This document shows positions 50,742-59,935 of a stretch of DNA of 64,000 bases, piece by piece. The translations under genes and the position numbers were made by a program. Source of the DNA: Stutzerimonas stutzeri. GTDB taxonomy: Bacteria; Pseudomonadota; Gammaproteobacteria; Pseudomonadales; Pseudomonadaceae. Every line of letters starts with the position of its first letter. Position 1 is the first letter of the stretch. The notes beneath the pieces are model-generated. The model was not told the DNA's origin. It did no database searches and worked only from the letters and a program-made list of their open reading frames with translations. The DNA is taken from NCBI RefSeq assembly GCF_000590475.1, contig NZ_CP007441.1, forward strand, positions 101,580 to 165,579. The letters run 5' to 3'.

Positions 50742-52256
50742 ATGGCCGAACTGGACGTGAACGAAATAACCACTCTGCTGGACGAGCCGGCTCAGCGGCG
50801 GTTGCCTTTCGCCTTCGCCCGGCGCCATGGGGTGATCCTGCTGGAACGCCCGGACGGCGTGCGTTTGTGCGCACGCGAGGGCGCCCCGTTGACTGCCTTG
50901 CAAGAGGCGCAGCGCATCGCGGGTGGCCCGCTGGCGATGCAATGGCTGGCGCAGGAGGAATTCGAACAGGCACTAAGCGCGGCTTACCAGCACGACTCCT
51001 CGGCGGCGATGCTGATGGTCGAGGGGCTGGGCGACGAGATGGACCTGCACAGCCTGGCCGACCAGATTCAGGAAACCGAAGATTTGCTTGAGCAGGAGGA
51101 CGATGCGCCGATCATCCGCCTGATCAACGCCATCCTCGGCGAAGCGATCAAGGAAAACGCTTCGGATATCCACGTCGAGACCTTCGAGAAGCGCCTGGTG
51201 ATCCGCTTTCGCATCGACGGTATTCTCCGCGAAGTGGTGCAGCCCAAGCGCGAATTGGCCGCGCTGCTGGTGTCGCGGATCAAGGTCATGGCGCGGCTGG
51301 ACATCGCCGAGAAGCGCATCCCCCAGGACGGCCGGATTTCCCTGCGGGTCGGCGGTCGTGAGGTGGACATCCGCGTCTCGACGCTGCCTTCGGCCAATGG
51401 CGAGCGTGTTGTGCTGCGTCTGCTGGACAAGCAGGCCGGGCGCCTGACCTTGCGCCATCTGGGGATGAGCGACCGTGATCGGAAGGTGATGGAGCAGGCG
51501 GTGCAGAAGCCGCACGGGATCATTCTCGTCACCGGCCCCACCGGTTCGGGTAAGACCACCACGCTCTACGCCAGCCTGGTCACGCTCAACGACCGCTCGC
51601 GCAACATCCTCACCGTCGAAGACCCCATCGAATACAACCTCGAAGGTATTGGCCAGACCCAAGTCAACACCAAGGTCGACATGACCTTCGCCCGTGGGCT
51701 GCGCGCGATCCTGCGCCAGGACCCGGACGTGGTGATGGTGGGTGAGATCCGTGACCAGGAAACCGCCGACATGGCCGTGCAGGCCTCGCTCACCGGTCAC
51801 TTGGTACTCTCAACCCTGCACACCAACAGCGCCATCGGGGCGGTGACACGCTTGGTGGACATGGGAGTCGAGCCGTTCCTGATTTCCTCGTCGCTGCTCG
51901 GCGTGCTGGCCCAACGCCTCGTGCGAGTGCTGTGTAATGACTGCAAACGCGCCTATGTCGCCGACGAGGCCGAATGCGCGCTGTTCGGCCTGGACCCGAG
52001 CCAGGCGCCGACGCTGTACCACGCCGAGGGTTGTGACGTCTGTCGGCAGCTGGGCTACCGTGGGCGGACCGGCATCTACGAGTTGGTGATGTTCGACGAC
52101 ACCCTGCGCAGCATGATCCATACCCGTGCAGCCGAGCAGGACATGGTCCGTCACGCACGTCGTCTGGGGCCTAGCATTCGCGAGGATGGCCTGCGCAAGG
52201 TGCGAGAAGGCGTGACCACTATCGAAGAAGTGCTGCGCGTGACGCGGGAGGAATAA
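50742..52256 (+). CDS. gspE: Type II secretion ATPase GspE (XcpR-like)
   Basis: The 504-residue hexameric ATPase powers the type II secretion pseudopilus from the cytoplasmic side. It has an N-terminal GspE domain to about 130, Walker A GPTGSGKTTT at about 265-274, the Asp box VEDPIEYNLEGIGQTQVN, Walker B RQDPDVVMVGEIRD and the His box LTGHLVLSTLHTNSA. The tetra-Cys zinc motif CNDC/CDVC is at about 397 and 431. It heads the gsp cluster here; gspC and gspD are absent upstream. Confidence 0.95.
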   Translation: MAELDVNEITTLLDEPAQRRLPFAFARRHGVILLERPDGVRLCAREGAPLTALQEAQRIAGGPLAMQWLAQEEFEQALSAAYQHDSSAAMLMVEGLGDEMDLHSLADQIQETEDLLEQEDDAPIIRLINAILGEAIKENASDIHVETFEKRLVIRFRIDGILREVVQPKRELAALLVSRIKVMARLDIAEKRIPQDGRISLRVGGREVDIRVSTLPSANGERVVLRLLDKQAGRLTLRHLGMSDRDRKVMEQAVQKPHGIILVTGPTGSGKTTTLYASLVTLNDRSRNILTVEDPIEYNLEGIGQTQVNTKVDMTFARGLRAILRQDPDVVMVGEIRDQETADMAVQASLTGHLVLSTLHTNSAIGAVTRLVDMGVEPFLISSSLLGVLAQRLVRVLCNDCKRAYVADEAECALFGLDPSQAPTLYHAEGCDVCRQLGYRGRTGIYELVMFDDTLRSMIHTRAAEQDMVRHARRLGPSIREDGLRKVREGVTTIEEVLRVTREE

Positions 52257-52410
52257 CGGTGAAGGGCTCGTTGTATTTCACCGACATGATCGTGGTCGAG
52301 CGCGCCTTTGCGAGCGTTCCACCTCGCCATGAGCGGAAGGCCCAAGCACCTACGCCCCATGATGGCGTTCTCGCTCAGGCATGGCTTGCCTGCGCTGTGG
52401 GGTCGCGCTG

Positions 52411-53625
52411 ATGGCCGCGTTTGAATATGTCGCGCTCGACCCGCGCGGTCGCGAGCAGAAAGGCCTGATCGAGGCGGACAGCGCGAGGCAGGCGCGGCAG
52501 CTGTTGCGCGAGAAACAATGGTCGCCGCTGGAAGTCAAACAAGCTAAAGCCAAGGAAGACAGCGGCGGGGGCGGCTTCGCCTTCGGTCGCGGCCTCTCGG
52601 CTCGCGATCTGGCGCTGGTGACCCGCCAGCTCGCCACATTGGTCCAGGCCGCGCTTCCCATCGAGGAGGCTCTGCGCGCCACGGCGGCGCAATCGACCTC
52701 GCAGAAGATCAAGTCAATGTTGCTGGCGGTGCGCGCACGGGTGATGGAGGGGCATAGCCTGGCGGGATCGCTGCGCGAGTACCCGTCTGCGTTTCCGGAA
52801 TTGTATCGCGCCACCGTCGCGGCGGGCGAGCATGCCGGTCATCTCGGCCTGGTACTCGATCAGCTGGCCGATTACACCGACCAGCGCCAGCAATCGCGGC
52901 AGAAGATTCAACTGGCGCTGCTGTATCCGGTGATCCTGCTGGTGGCCTCGCTTGCGATCGTGGTGTTGCTGCTGGGCTACGTGGTGCCGGATGTGGTCAA
53001 GGTATTCGTCAACACCGGCCAGGCATTGCCGGTGCTGACCACTGGTCTGATTGCGGTCAGCGAGGCGGTGCAGCGCTGGGGCTGGCTGATGTTCGTGGGG
53101 ATCGTCGTCGTTGGCTTTGGTATGCGTCAGGCGCTGCGCGACGAGACGATCAAGCGCCGCTGGCATGCGTTCATTCTGCGCATTCCACTGGTTGGACGGC
53201 TGGCACGGGCGACCAACACCGCGCGTTTTGCCTCGACGCTGGCGATCCTCACCCGCAGCGGCGTGCCGCTGGTCGACGCCCTGGGCATCGCCGCGGCGGT
53301 GATCGCCAACCTGCGTATTCGCGACAAGGTCATCGAGGCGGCGCAGCGGGTGCGCGAAGGCGGCAGCCTGACCCGGGCACTGGATGCCACCGGCGAGTTC
53401 CCGCCGATGATGCTGCACATGATCGCCAGCGGCGAGAAATCCGGCGAGCTCGACCAGATGCTCGCCCGCACTGCGCGCAATCAGGAAAACGACCTGGCCG
53501 CACAGATCTCGTTGCTGGTCGGTCTTTTCGAGCCCTTCATGCTGGTGTTCATGGGGGGTGTGGTATTGGTGATCGTCCTGGCGATCCTGCTGCCGATCCT
53601 TTCTCTCAATCAACTGGTGGGCTAG
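52411..53625 (+). CDS. gspF: Type II secretion inner membrane platform protein GspF
   Basis: The 404-residue protein has two copies of the GspF domain, each ending in transmembrane helices. The N-terminus AAFEYVALDPRGREQKGLIE and FASTLAILTRSGVPLVDALG are typical. It contacts GspE and GspL. The 154 bases between gspE and gspF are unusually long for this operon and contain no clear gene; ATG 52411 is chosen because the family begins MAxFEY, although its ribosome-binding site is weak. Confidence 0.94.
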   Translation: MAAFEYVALDPRGREQKGLIEADSARQARQLLREKQWSPLEVKQAKAKEDSGGGGFAFGRGLSARDLALVTRQLATLVQAALPIEEALRATAAQSTSQKIKSMLLAVRARVMEGHSLAGSLREYPSAFPELYRATVAAGEHAGHLGLVLDQLADYTDQRQQSRQKIQLALLYPVILLVASLAIVVLLLGYVVPDVVKVFVNTGQALPVLTTGLIAVSEAVQRWGWLMFVGIVVVGFGMRQALRDETIKRRWHAFILRIPLVGRLARATNTARFASTLAILTRSGVPLVDALGIAAAVIANLRIRDKVIEAAQRVREGGSLTRALDATGEFPPMMLHMIASGEKSGELDQMLARTARNQENDLAAQISLLVGLFEPFMLVFMGGVVLVIVLAILLPILSLNQLVG

Positions 53626-53630
53626 TGAGC

Positions 53631-54065
53631 ATGACGTTGAACGACCGCAGACAGAGGGGCTTCACCCTCATTGAAATCATGGTGGTGGTGGTGATCCTCG
53701 GGATCCTCGCCGCGCTGGTGGTGCCGCAGGTGATGAACCGCCCGGACCAGGCCAAGGTGACCGTGGCCAAGGGCGATATCAAGGCGATCAGTGCCGCCCT
53801 CGACATGTACAAGCTGGACAACTATTCCTATCCCAGCACTCAGCAGGGTCTGGATGCGCTGGTGGAAAAGCCCGGTGGCAATCCACAGCCGAAGAACTGG
53901 AATCGCGACGGCTACCTCAAGCGCGTACCCAAGGATCCCTGGGGCAACGAATATCAGTACCTGTCGCCGGGCACCCAGGGCCAATTCGATCTGTACTCCT
54001 ACGGTGCCGATGGCAAGCAGGGCGGTTCTGAGCTGAACACGGATATCGGTAGCTGGGACCTTTGA
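53631..54065 (+). CDS. gspG: Type II secretion major pseudopilin GspG
   Basis: The 144-residue prepilin has the cleavage/methylation site RG|FTLIEIMVVVVILGILAA, the main helix and the calcium-binding C-terminal part (PWGNEYQYLSPG; DLYSYGADGKQGG). GspG forms the body of the pseudopilus. ATG 53631 is used; a GTG at 53625 overlapping the gspF stop would add two residues. Confidence 0.95.
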   Translation: MTLNDRRQRGFTLIEIMVVVVILGILAALVVPQVMNRPDQAKVTVAKGDIKAISAALDMYKLDNYSYPSTQQGLDALVEKPGGNPQPKNWNRDGYLKRVPKDPWGNEYQYLSPGTQGQFDLYSYGADGKQGGSELNTDIGSWDL

Positions 54066-54068
54066 TCG

Positions 54069-54644
54069 ATGCGCCGGGCGCGCCGGAACGGCGGCTTCAC
54101 GCTGATCGAGCTGCTGGTGGTGATCGTCATCCTCGGCAGTCTGGTGGGCTTGGCGATGTTGTCGATCGGCAGTACCAGCTCTTCGCGTGAGGTCCGCGAC
54201 GAAGCGCAGCGACTGGCCACGCTGATCGGCCTGATGGCCGACGAGGCCGTACTCGACAGCCGCGAGTACGGCCTGCTGTTCAGCCGTGATGGCTATCGGG
54301 TAATGCACTATGACGAGGCTGAAGCGCGTTGGCGCGATGCCGGAGACGACAAGGCGCATATAGCGCCGGAGTGGATACAGCTGGAGCTGGAACTCGATGG
54401 CTCACCCTTGAAGCTGGTGGCGCCGGTCAAGCGCGAGGACGACCCCATCGGGCTCGCGAAGGAGGGCGACCGCGAGCGCCGGCGCGCGCCTCGCGTGCAG
54501 CCGCAACTGTTGATCCTGTCCAGCGGCGAGCTTTCGCCCTTTACCCTGACCTTCTCCGATCAACGACCGGGCGGCACCGGCTGGGTCGTTTCCAGTGATG
54601 GCTTTCGCATGCCCCGTGCCGAACCGCAGGACGCGCGCCGATGA
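54069..54644 (+). CDS. gspH: Type II secretion minor pseudopilin GspH
   Basis: The 191-residue prepilin has the site GG|FTLIELLVVIVILGSLVG and the GspH/FimT-type domain (ATLIGLMADEAVLDSREYGL). It joins the pseudopilus shaft to the tip complex. It starts three bases after the gspG stop and overlaps gspI by four bases. Confidence 0.92.
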   Translation: MRRARRNGGFTLIELLVVIVILGSLVGLAMLSIGSTSSSREVRDEAQRLATLIGLMADEAVLDSREYGLLFSRDGYRVMHYDEAEARWRDAGDDKAHIAPEWIQLELELDGSPLKLVAPVKREDDPIGLAKEGDRERRRAPRVQPQLLILSSGELSPFTLTFSDQRPGGTGWVVSSDGFRMPRAEPQDARR

Positions 54645-55045
54645 GCCGCATCCCGCTGCGCTCGCGCGGTTTCACCTTGCTGGAAGTGATGGTGGCGCTG
54701 GCAATTTTCGCCATCGTCGCCGCGGTGGTGCTGACCGCCGCCGGGCGCAGCGTGAACAATGCCGGGCGGCTGGAAGCACTGACGCTAGCCGGCTGGATCG
54801 CCGATAACCGCCTCACCGAACTGCAATTGCAGCAGCCGGCACCGAGCATCGGTCGCGAGGACCAGGAACTGGAATTCGGCGGCCGCCAATGGCAAACGCT
54901 CAGTGAGGTGGAGACCAGCGGCACGCCGGGCCTGCTGCGCATCCGCGTCTGGGTGGCGGCCGTCGAGCCGCGCCGCAGCGATTCGGGTTCTATCGAACAG
55001 CGCGCCGTTACCAGCCTGACTGGCTTCGTCGGAGTCGATCCATGA
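54641..55045 (+). CDS. gspI: Type II secretion minor pseudopilin GspI
   Basis: The 134-residue prepilin has RG|FTLLEVMVALAIFAIVAA and the GspI pattern ALTLAGWIADNRLTELQL. It nucleates the tip complex with GspJ and GspK. ATGA overlaps on both sides couple it to gspH and gspJ. Confidence 0.93.
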   Translation: MSRIPLRSRGFTLLEVMVALAIFAIVAAVVLTAAGRSVNNAGRLEALTLAGWIADNRLTELQLQQPAPSIGREDQELEFGGRQWQTLSEVETSGTPGLLRIRVWVAAVEPRRSDSGSIEQRAVTSLTGFVGVDP

Positions 55046-55764
55046 GCAGCCGAGGGCTGATGCGCCGTGCCGTGGCGGGCTTTACCTTGCTGGAGTTGCT
55101 GATCGCCATCGCCCTGTTCGCGCTGTTGGGGCTGGCGACTTACCGCATGCTCGAAGCGGTGTTGCGCAGCGACGAGGTGGTGCGCGCTCAGGAAACCGAG
55201 CTGCGCCAGCTCGGTCGGGCAGTGTGGCGTTTCGAACAGGACCTGGTTCAGGCCGTGCCGCGGCCGGTGCGCGACGGTTATGGCGATGAGCAGAACGCCG
55301 TCATCGGTCAGCTGTCGAGCGCCGAAGGCGGCGCTTCCCTGGAGCTGACCCGCAGCGGCTGGCGTAACCCCACCGGGATGCGACGATCCAATCTGCAGCG
55401 GGTGCGCTGGCGCCTCGCCGGTGAAAACCTGGAACGGCTCTACTGGGTCGTCCTCGATCGCGATGTGGACAGCGAGCCACGGGTGCAGCGAGTGCTCGAA
55501 GGTGTGACCGAGCTGCGCCTGCGCTACCTCGATGCGGAGAACGCCTGGCATGAGGAATGGCCCCCCTTTGACTTCGGCCGTGGAAACCCTGACGAGCAGG
55601 CGCGGCGGTTGCCAGTCGCTGTCGAGGTGTCGTTCGACCATCAACGTTACGGCACCATTACCCGGCTGCTGCGCCTGCCCGACGGCCCCACGCCAGCGCC
55701 GCAGTTCATTCAGCCTGACTCACAGGGCGTGCCGGAGCCCGATGGCGAAGGAGAGATGCAATGA
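55042..55764 (+). CDS. gspJ: Type II secretion minor pseudopilin GspJ
   Basis: The 240-residue prepilin has AG|FTLLELLIAIALFALLGL and the GspJ body (TYRMLEAVLRSDEVVRAQE; ELRLRYLDAENAWHEEWPP). It is part of the GspI-J-K tip complex. The C-terminal 20 residues are Pro/Glu-rich. It overlaps gspI and gspK by four bases each. Confidence 0.93.
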   Translation: MSSRGLMRRAVAGFTLLELLIAIALFALLGLATYRMLEAVLRSDEVVRAQETELRQLGRAVWRFEQDLVQAVPRPVRDGYGDEQNAVIGQLSSAEGGASLELTRSGWRNPTGMRRSNLQRVRWRLAGENLERLYWVVLDRDVDSEPRVQRVLEGVTELRLRYLDAENAWHEEWPPFDFGRGNPDEQARRLPVAVEVSFDHQRYGTITRLLRLPDGPTPAPQFIQPDSQGVPEPDGEGEMQ

Positions 55765-56744
55765 AGCCCCAGCGCGGCGTCGCGCTGATTACCGTGTTGC
55801 TGGTTGTGGCCATCGTCACCGTGGTCTGCGCCGGCATGATTGCCCGTCAGCAGCTGTCGATTCGCGGCACCGCCAACCAGATGCAGGCGCGCCAGGCCTG
55901 GCACTACGCCCTGGGCGGTGAAGCCTTGGCGCGGTCGATCCTGCGCCGCGATCTGCAGGCGTCGGGCAACGGCACCGAAGTGCCCGCCATCGATCATCTG
56001 CTCGAGCCCTGGGCTTTGCCGCAGCCGGCCTACGACCTCGACGAAGGCCAAGGTCAGGTTCAGGTCCGCATCGAAGATCTGACCGGGCGCTTCAATCTCA
56101 ATAGCCTGGTGCAGGAACAGCAGCCCAACGCCGCGGCGCTGGCGCAGTTTCGTCGGCTGCTGCTGCGCCTGCAGATCAGCGAACCCTACGCCGAGCGCCT
56201 GCTTGATTGGCTGGACAGCGATCAACAGCCCAGTGGTGAACTGGGCGCCGAAGACAATGCCTATCTGCTGCTCGATCCGCCCTACCGCACCGCGGGACGG
56301 CGTCTCGAAGACATTTCCGAGCTGCGCTTGCTGCTCGACATGCGCGACGAGGATTTCCAGCGCTTGGCGCCCTACGTCAGCGCACTACCGGCAGATACCC
56401 CGCTGAACGTCAACACGGCCAGCGCCATGGTGCTGTCGAGCCTCGCCGACAGCCTCAGCCCGAGCGCTGCCGAAGCGCTGGTGCAGGCACGCCAGTCCAG
56501 TGGTTTTCGCGATGTTGCGAGCTTCATGGCGCAACCGGCGCTTGGCGGTGTCAAATTGGAAGGCACCAGCGTGGCGGTGACGAGCCAGTTGTTTCAAGCC
56601 ACCAGCGAGGTGCGCCTGGCTGATCGCCGGCTGGCGCTGGTAAGCCGGTTGCGGCGCGAGGATAACGGCGATATTCGTGTCCTCCAGCGAAACCTGGGGC
56701 AACCACCACGGTTGCTCCGTCAAACCAACAACGGAGAGCGATAG
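55761..56744 (+). CDS. gspK: Type II secretion minor pseudopilin GspK
   Basis: The 327-residue prepilin has the site RG|VALITVLLVVAIVTVVCA without the usual Glu at +5, as expected for the tip subunit GspK. The globular part contains DLTGRFNLNSLVQ, LLDWLDSDQQPSGELGAED and LNVNTASAMVLSSLAD, the helix-hairpin-helix-like domain of the family. It caps the pseudopilus. Confidence 0.94.
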   Translation: MKPQRGVALITVLLVVAIVTVVCAGMIARQQLSIRGTANQMQARQAWHYALGGEALARSILRRDLQASGNGTEVPAIDHLLEPWALPQPAYDLDEGQGQVQVRIEDLTGRFNLNSLVQEQQPNAAALAQFRRLLLRLQISEPYAERLLDWLDSDQQPSGELGAEDNAYLLLDPPYRTAGRRLEDISELRLLLDMRDEDFQRLAPYVSALPADTPLNVNTASAMVLSSLADSLSPSAAEALVQARQSSGFRDVASFMAQPALGGVKLEGTSVAVTSQLFQATSEVRLADRRLALVSRLRREDNGDIRVLQRNLGQPPRLLRQTNNGER

Positions 56745-56747
56745 CCG

Positions 56748-57890
56748 ATGGACTGCCTGTTTCTGCCTGCCGATTGCTGCACCCGGCTTGGCGCCGACGC
56801 CCAGGTTTACTGGCTGCCGGGGGAGGGCGAAGGGGGCTGGATGCCGTTGGCCAGCTGTGCCGAGCAGGCGTCGGCCGCCGTGACGCTGGTGTTGCCCGCC
56901 GAGGTCTGCAGCGCCTTTGCGGTCAATCTGCCGACCCGTAAGGCGCGCTGGATCAGCCAGGCACTGGCCTATGCAGTCGAAGAGCTGTTGGCCGAAAACG
57001 TCGACGATCTACACCTGACCCACGGTGACGCGCTGGACGATGGCCGTCGGCGGGTCATCGCGATTCGTCGACAGTTGCTGGCCGATTGGCTGGCGGATTT
57101 GCAGGCGCTGGGGCTGACCATCGTCGCCATCCATGTCGATGCTGATCTGCTGCCCCGCGACGGCACCCAACTGCTATTCATCGACGGGCGCGCGCTGTTG
57201 GGAGGCGCTCCGGAAGCCCGGCTCGCCTTCGACAGCAATCAGTGGCCGCATCTGGCCGCGCAGTGCCCGACGCCTCGTCATGGGCATGGCACCTCCGACG
57301 AGTCGCCCGAGTCGCTCGATGACTATCAGCAGCTGGATGATCCCTATCGCTTTCTTGCCTCGGGACGCGCGGCCGCGCTGAATCTGGCTCAGGGTGACTT
57401 CGCCGTGCAGGCCGCCGGCAGCGGGCTGGGTCAATGGAAACCAGTATTGCTGGTGCTCGCGCTGGTGCTGGCCGTGCAACTGATCTTCAATCTGGCCCAG
57501 GCCTGGTCATTGGAGCGCCAGGCGGAACGTTACGCCGAAGCCAGCCACGCGCTTTACAGCGAGCTGTTTCCGGAGGATCGGCGCATCGTCAACCTGCGTG
57601 CGCAGTTCGACGAGCACATCGGCCAGAGTGCCGGCACCTCGACGGGCTTCATGCGCTTGCTGGACGAGGTGGCGCAGGCCATAGCCGAGGGCTTTCCGGT
57701 GTCGATCAGTCAGCTGGACTACAACCAGGCCCGCGGCGACCTTGCCTTGCAGGTGCGCGCCAGCGACTTCGCGGCGCTGGAACAGTTGCGTCAACGCCTG
57801 GGCCAGACCGGCGAAAGCGTCCAGTTGGGCTCGGCCAGTCGTGATGGCGATGCCGTCAGCGCGCGCGTGGTGATTGGAGGCCGAGGATGA
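56748..57890 (+). CDS. gspL: Type II secretion platform protein GspL
   Basis: The 380-residue protein has a cytoplasmic actin-like domain up to about 220, one transmembrane helix (VLLVLALVLAVQLIFNLAQA) near 230-250, and a periplasmic ferredoxin-like domain. It links GspE to GspM. RKARWISQALAYAVEELLAE is the conserved N-terminal stretch. It starts three bases after gspK and overlaps gspM by four bases. Confidence 0.93.
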   Translation: MDCLFLPADCCTRLGADAQVYWLPGEGEGGWMPLASCAEQASAAVTLVLPAEVCSAFAVNLPTRKARWISQALAYAVEELLAENVDDLHLTHGDALDDGRRRVIAIRRQLLADWLADLQALGLTIVAIHVDADLLPRDGTQLLFIDGRALLGGAPEARLAFDSNQWPHLAAQCPTPRHGHGTSDESPESLDDYQQLDDPYRFLASGRAAALNLAQGDFAVQAAGSGLGQWKPVLLVLALVLAVQLIFNLAQAWSLERQAERYAEASHALYSELFPEDRRIVNLRAQFDEHIGQSAGTSTGFMRLLDEVAQAIAEGFPVSISQLDYNQARGDLALQVRASDFAALEQLRQRLGQTGESVQLGSASRDGDAVSARVVIGGRG

Positions 57891-58399
57891 ACCTGAAACA
57901 ACAGATGCGCGTACGTCTGGCCGAATCTCCGCTGTGGTTGCGCTGGCAGCGCCTGCAGCCCCGCGAGCGCCTGTCGGTGACCCTGCTTGGGGCGTTCCTG
58001 CTGGTGGTGCTGTTCTACCTGTTGCTCTGGCAGCCGGCGCAGCAGCGGGTGCGTGATGCCCAAGCATATTTCCAGCAGACGCGCGAGCTGCATGCCTATC
58101 TGGAGCAGAACACCGAACTGGCCCGGCAGATGTCGCGCAGCAAGCCGGTTTCACTGGCACCCGAGCAACTACAGGGGCTGGTGACGCAAAGCGCACAGCA
58201 GAGCGGCTTGACCATCGAGAGCTTCGACTTCGGCAATGACGGCAGCTTGCAGGTGACCTTGCCCGGAGCGCCCTACGGCACGTTGTTGCGCTGGTTCGAC
58301 GAGCTGCAGGCGGCGGGCGCGAGCCTCGCCGAGGTCAGCATCAGTCAGGTCGGTGAGGGACTGGTGGATGCGCGGGTGAGCTTCCGCGCAAACGGCTAA
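57887..58399 (+). CDS. gspM: Type II secretion platform protein GspM
   Basis: The 170-residue protein has a short cytoplasmic N-terminus, one helix (LSVTLLGAFLLVVLFYLLLW) and a periplasmic ferredoxin-like domain (SGLTIESFDFGNDGSLQVTL). It pairs with GspL in the inner membrane. It is the last gene of the cluster; no gspN, gspC, gspD or prepilin peptidase gene follows. The HDOD gene is convergent 55 bases on. Confidence 0.92.
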   Translation: MNLKQQMRVRLAESPLWLRWQRLQPRERLSVTLLGAFLLVVLFYLLLWQPAQQRVRDAQAYFQQTRELHAYLEQNTELARQMSRSKPVSLAPEQLQGLVTQSAQQSGLTIESFDFGNDGSLQVTLPGAPYGTLLRWFDELQAAGASLAEVSISQVGEGLVDARVSFRANG

Positions 58400-58454
58400 G
58401 TTGTCGTGAAGTGCAGGGCGGGGCTCGGTCGGTTCCGTAGGCGCCGCCCAGGCT

Positions 58455-59858
58455 TCAATGTTGCGGCTGGATCTGCGTCGCCAGGGCACGTAACGCGGCT
58501 TCGGCGTCGAGCACCTTGTTCACTACGTCGTTGGCCTTCTCGCGGCTCAGCCCGAGTTGATCGAACAGTGCTTGCGGGATTTCGCTGTATGGGCCGGAGC
58601 CGATACCGCGGTTGCGCAGCAGGTGCACGGCCAGGCAGACCAGATTGGCGTGACCGGCATGCTCGCCCTGATAGTTGGGGTCATGCTGAAAGCGCAGCGC
58701 CGTGGACAGTTCGTCCGGCATTCCCCAATAGCGCATCAGCCAGGCGCCAATCTGCTCACGGGTGATGCCCAGCAAATGCTGTTCGATCACGCTGTGGCTG
58801 AGATGCGGGTTGACCTCCAGGTGCCGGCAGATCAGCGAGAAGTGCGGCGGAAACACATGCGCGAGCACCAGATAGCCGAAGTTGTGCAGCAGACCGGCCA
58901 GGTAGCTGATCCCCGCCTCCGGGCGCTGAGTGCGCGGGATGGCCCGATTCAATCCCTCGATCACTGCCGCGGTGTAGATCGACTGTTGCCAGTACGGCGT
59001 CGCCTGCTGCGGTTGATCATTGGGCAGGCTTAGGGATTTGCCCAGCGCCAGACCCAGTGCCAGGTTGATCACCAGATCGAAACCGAGCACCCGCACGATG
59101 GCATCCTCCACCGAACGGATCTTGCCCGGGGCTGCGTAGTACGGCGAGGCGGCCCAGCTGACCACCTGCGCGGCCAGCGCAGGATCGGTCTCGACCACGC
59201 CGGTAATGTCGTCCACCGTGGCGTCGGGGTCGACGCGTAGCTTGATGATCTTCTGCGCCGTCTGCGCCAGCGGAGGAATCTCGATGGTTTCTTCCAGGCG
59301 CTTCTGGATCCGTCGTGCGGTAAAGCTCTGCACGGCCTGGCTGATTTCGGCGCGATCCTCTTCGGGACGGTCGAGGTTGGGTTTGATCTGGCTCAGCGGC
59401 GCTGCGAACCGGCCCGCGCTGGCCTTGCTGAGCAGCGTCTTGAAATCATTGCTGGACAGGGCCAGGAGCAGACCCGGCTGACCGGACTCGATCAGCAGCT
59501 CCGGTTGCTGTAGTAGCCGCTCTTCATAGAGGCACGGCGAACTGGTCAGCGGCGGCAAGCCGGGCAACACCTTCAGGTCGTGCTTGGCCAGCATGCGCAT
59601 GAGTCGATCGGGTTTGACAGCGACCAGCTGGCGCCCGGTCAACTCAACCAGGGAGGGCAAATCCAGCAGGTGATCGCGGGGATAAAGCACCAACAGCGCA
59701 CCGATGGCATCGTCGACCAGAACCGCCTGTACGCGACGGGCGGGGTCCAGATCCGAGTGGTCCTCGCAGGTGCGATAAGGCAGTGCCAGTTTGTCCAGCA
59801 GCTGAACAATCATTGGGGCCAGCGTGATTTCTTTTGTTGTGTCGACAGCCGAGTTCAT
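58455..59858 (-). CDS. HDOD-domain protein with YbaK-like N-terminal domain
   Basis: The 467-residue protein has two parts. Residues 15-150 resemble the aminoacyl-tRNA editing (YbaK) domain: LDKLALPYRTCEDHSDLDPA, VLVDDAIGALLVLYPRDHLL, ELTGRQLVAVKPDRL. The C-terminal part is an HDOD domain (PPLAQTAQKIIKLRVDPDAT; RVLGFDLVINLALGLALG; AGLLHNFGYLVLAHVFPPHF). HDOD proteins relay signals without the HD phosphodiesterase residues. ATG 59858 is preferred to TTG 59864. It is next to recG, as PA5346 is in P. aeruginosa. Function unknown. Confidence 0.85.
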   Translation of the reverse strand: MNSAVDTTKEITLAPMIVQLLDKLALPYRTCEDHSDLDPARRVQAVLVDDAIGALLVLYPRDHLLDLPSLVELTGRQLVAVKPDRLMRMLAKHDLKVLPGLPPLTSSPCLYEERLLQQPELLIESGQPGLLLALSSNDFKTLLSKASAGRFAAPLSQIKPNLDRPEEDRAEISQAVQSFTARRIQKRLEETIEIPPLAQTAQKIIKLRVDPDATVDDITGVVETDPALAAQVVSWAASPYYAAPGKIRSVEDAIVRVLGFDLVINLALGLALGKSLSLPNDQPQQATPYWQQSIYTAAVIEGLNRAIPRTQRPEAGISYLAGLLHNFGYLVLAHVFPPHFSLICRHLEVNPHLSHSVIEQHLLGITREQIGAWLMRYWGMPDELSTALRFQHDPNYQGEHAGHANLVCLAVHLLRNRGIGSGPYSEIPQALFDQLGLSREKANDVVNKVLDAEAALRALATQIQPQH

Positions 59859-59935
59859 GAGCAAGTGATCCGTCTTATTCCCATGCGGCGCAGTATAGCC
59901 TCATGATTAGTGCGGTTTGGATTTACCGACGAGCG

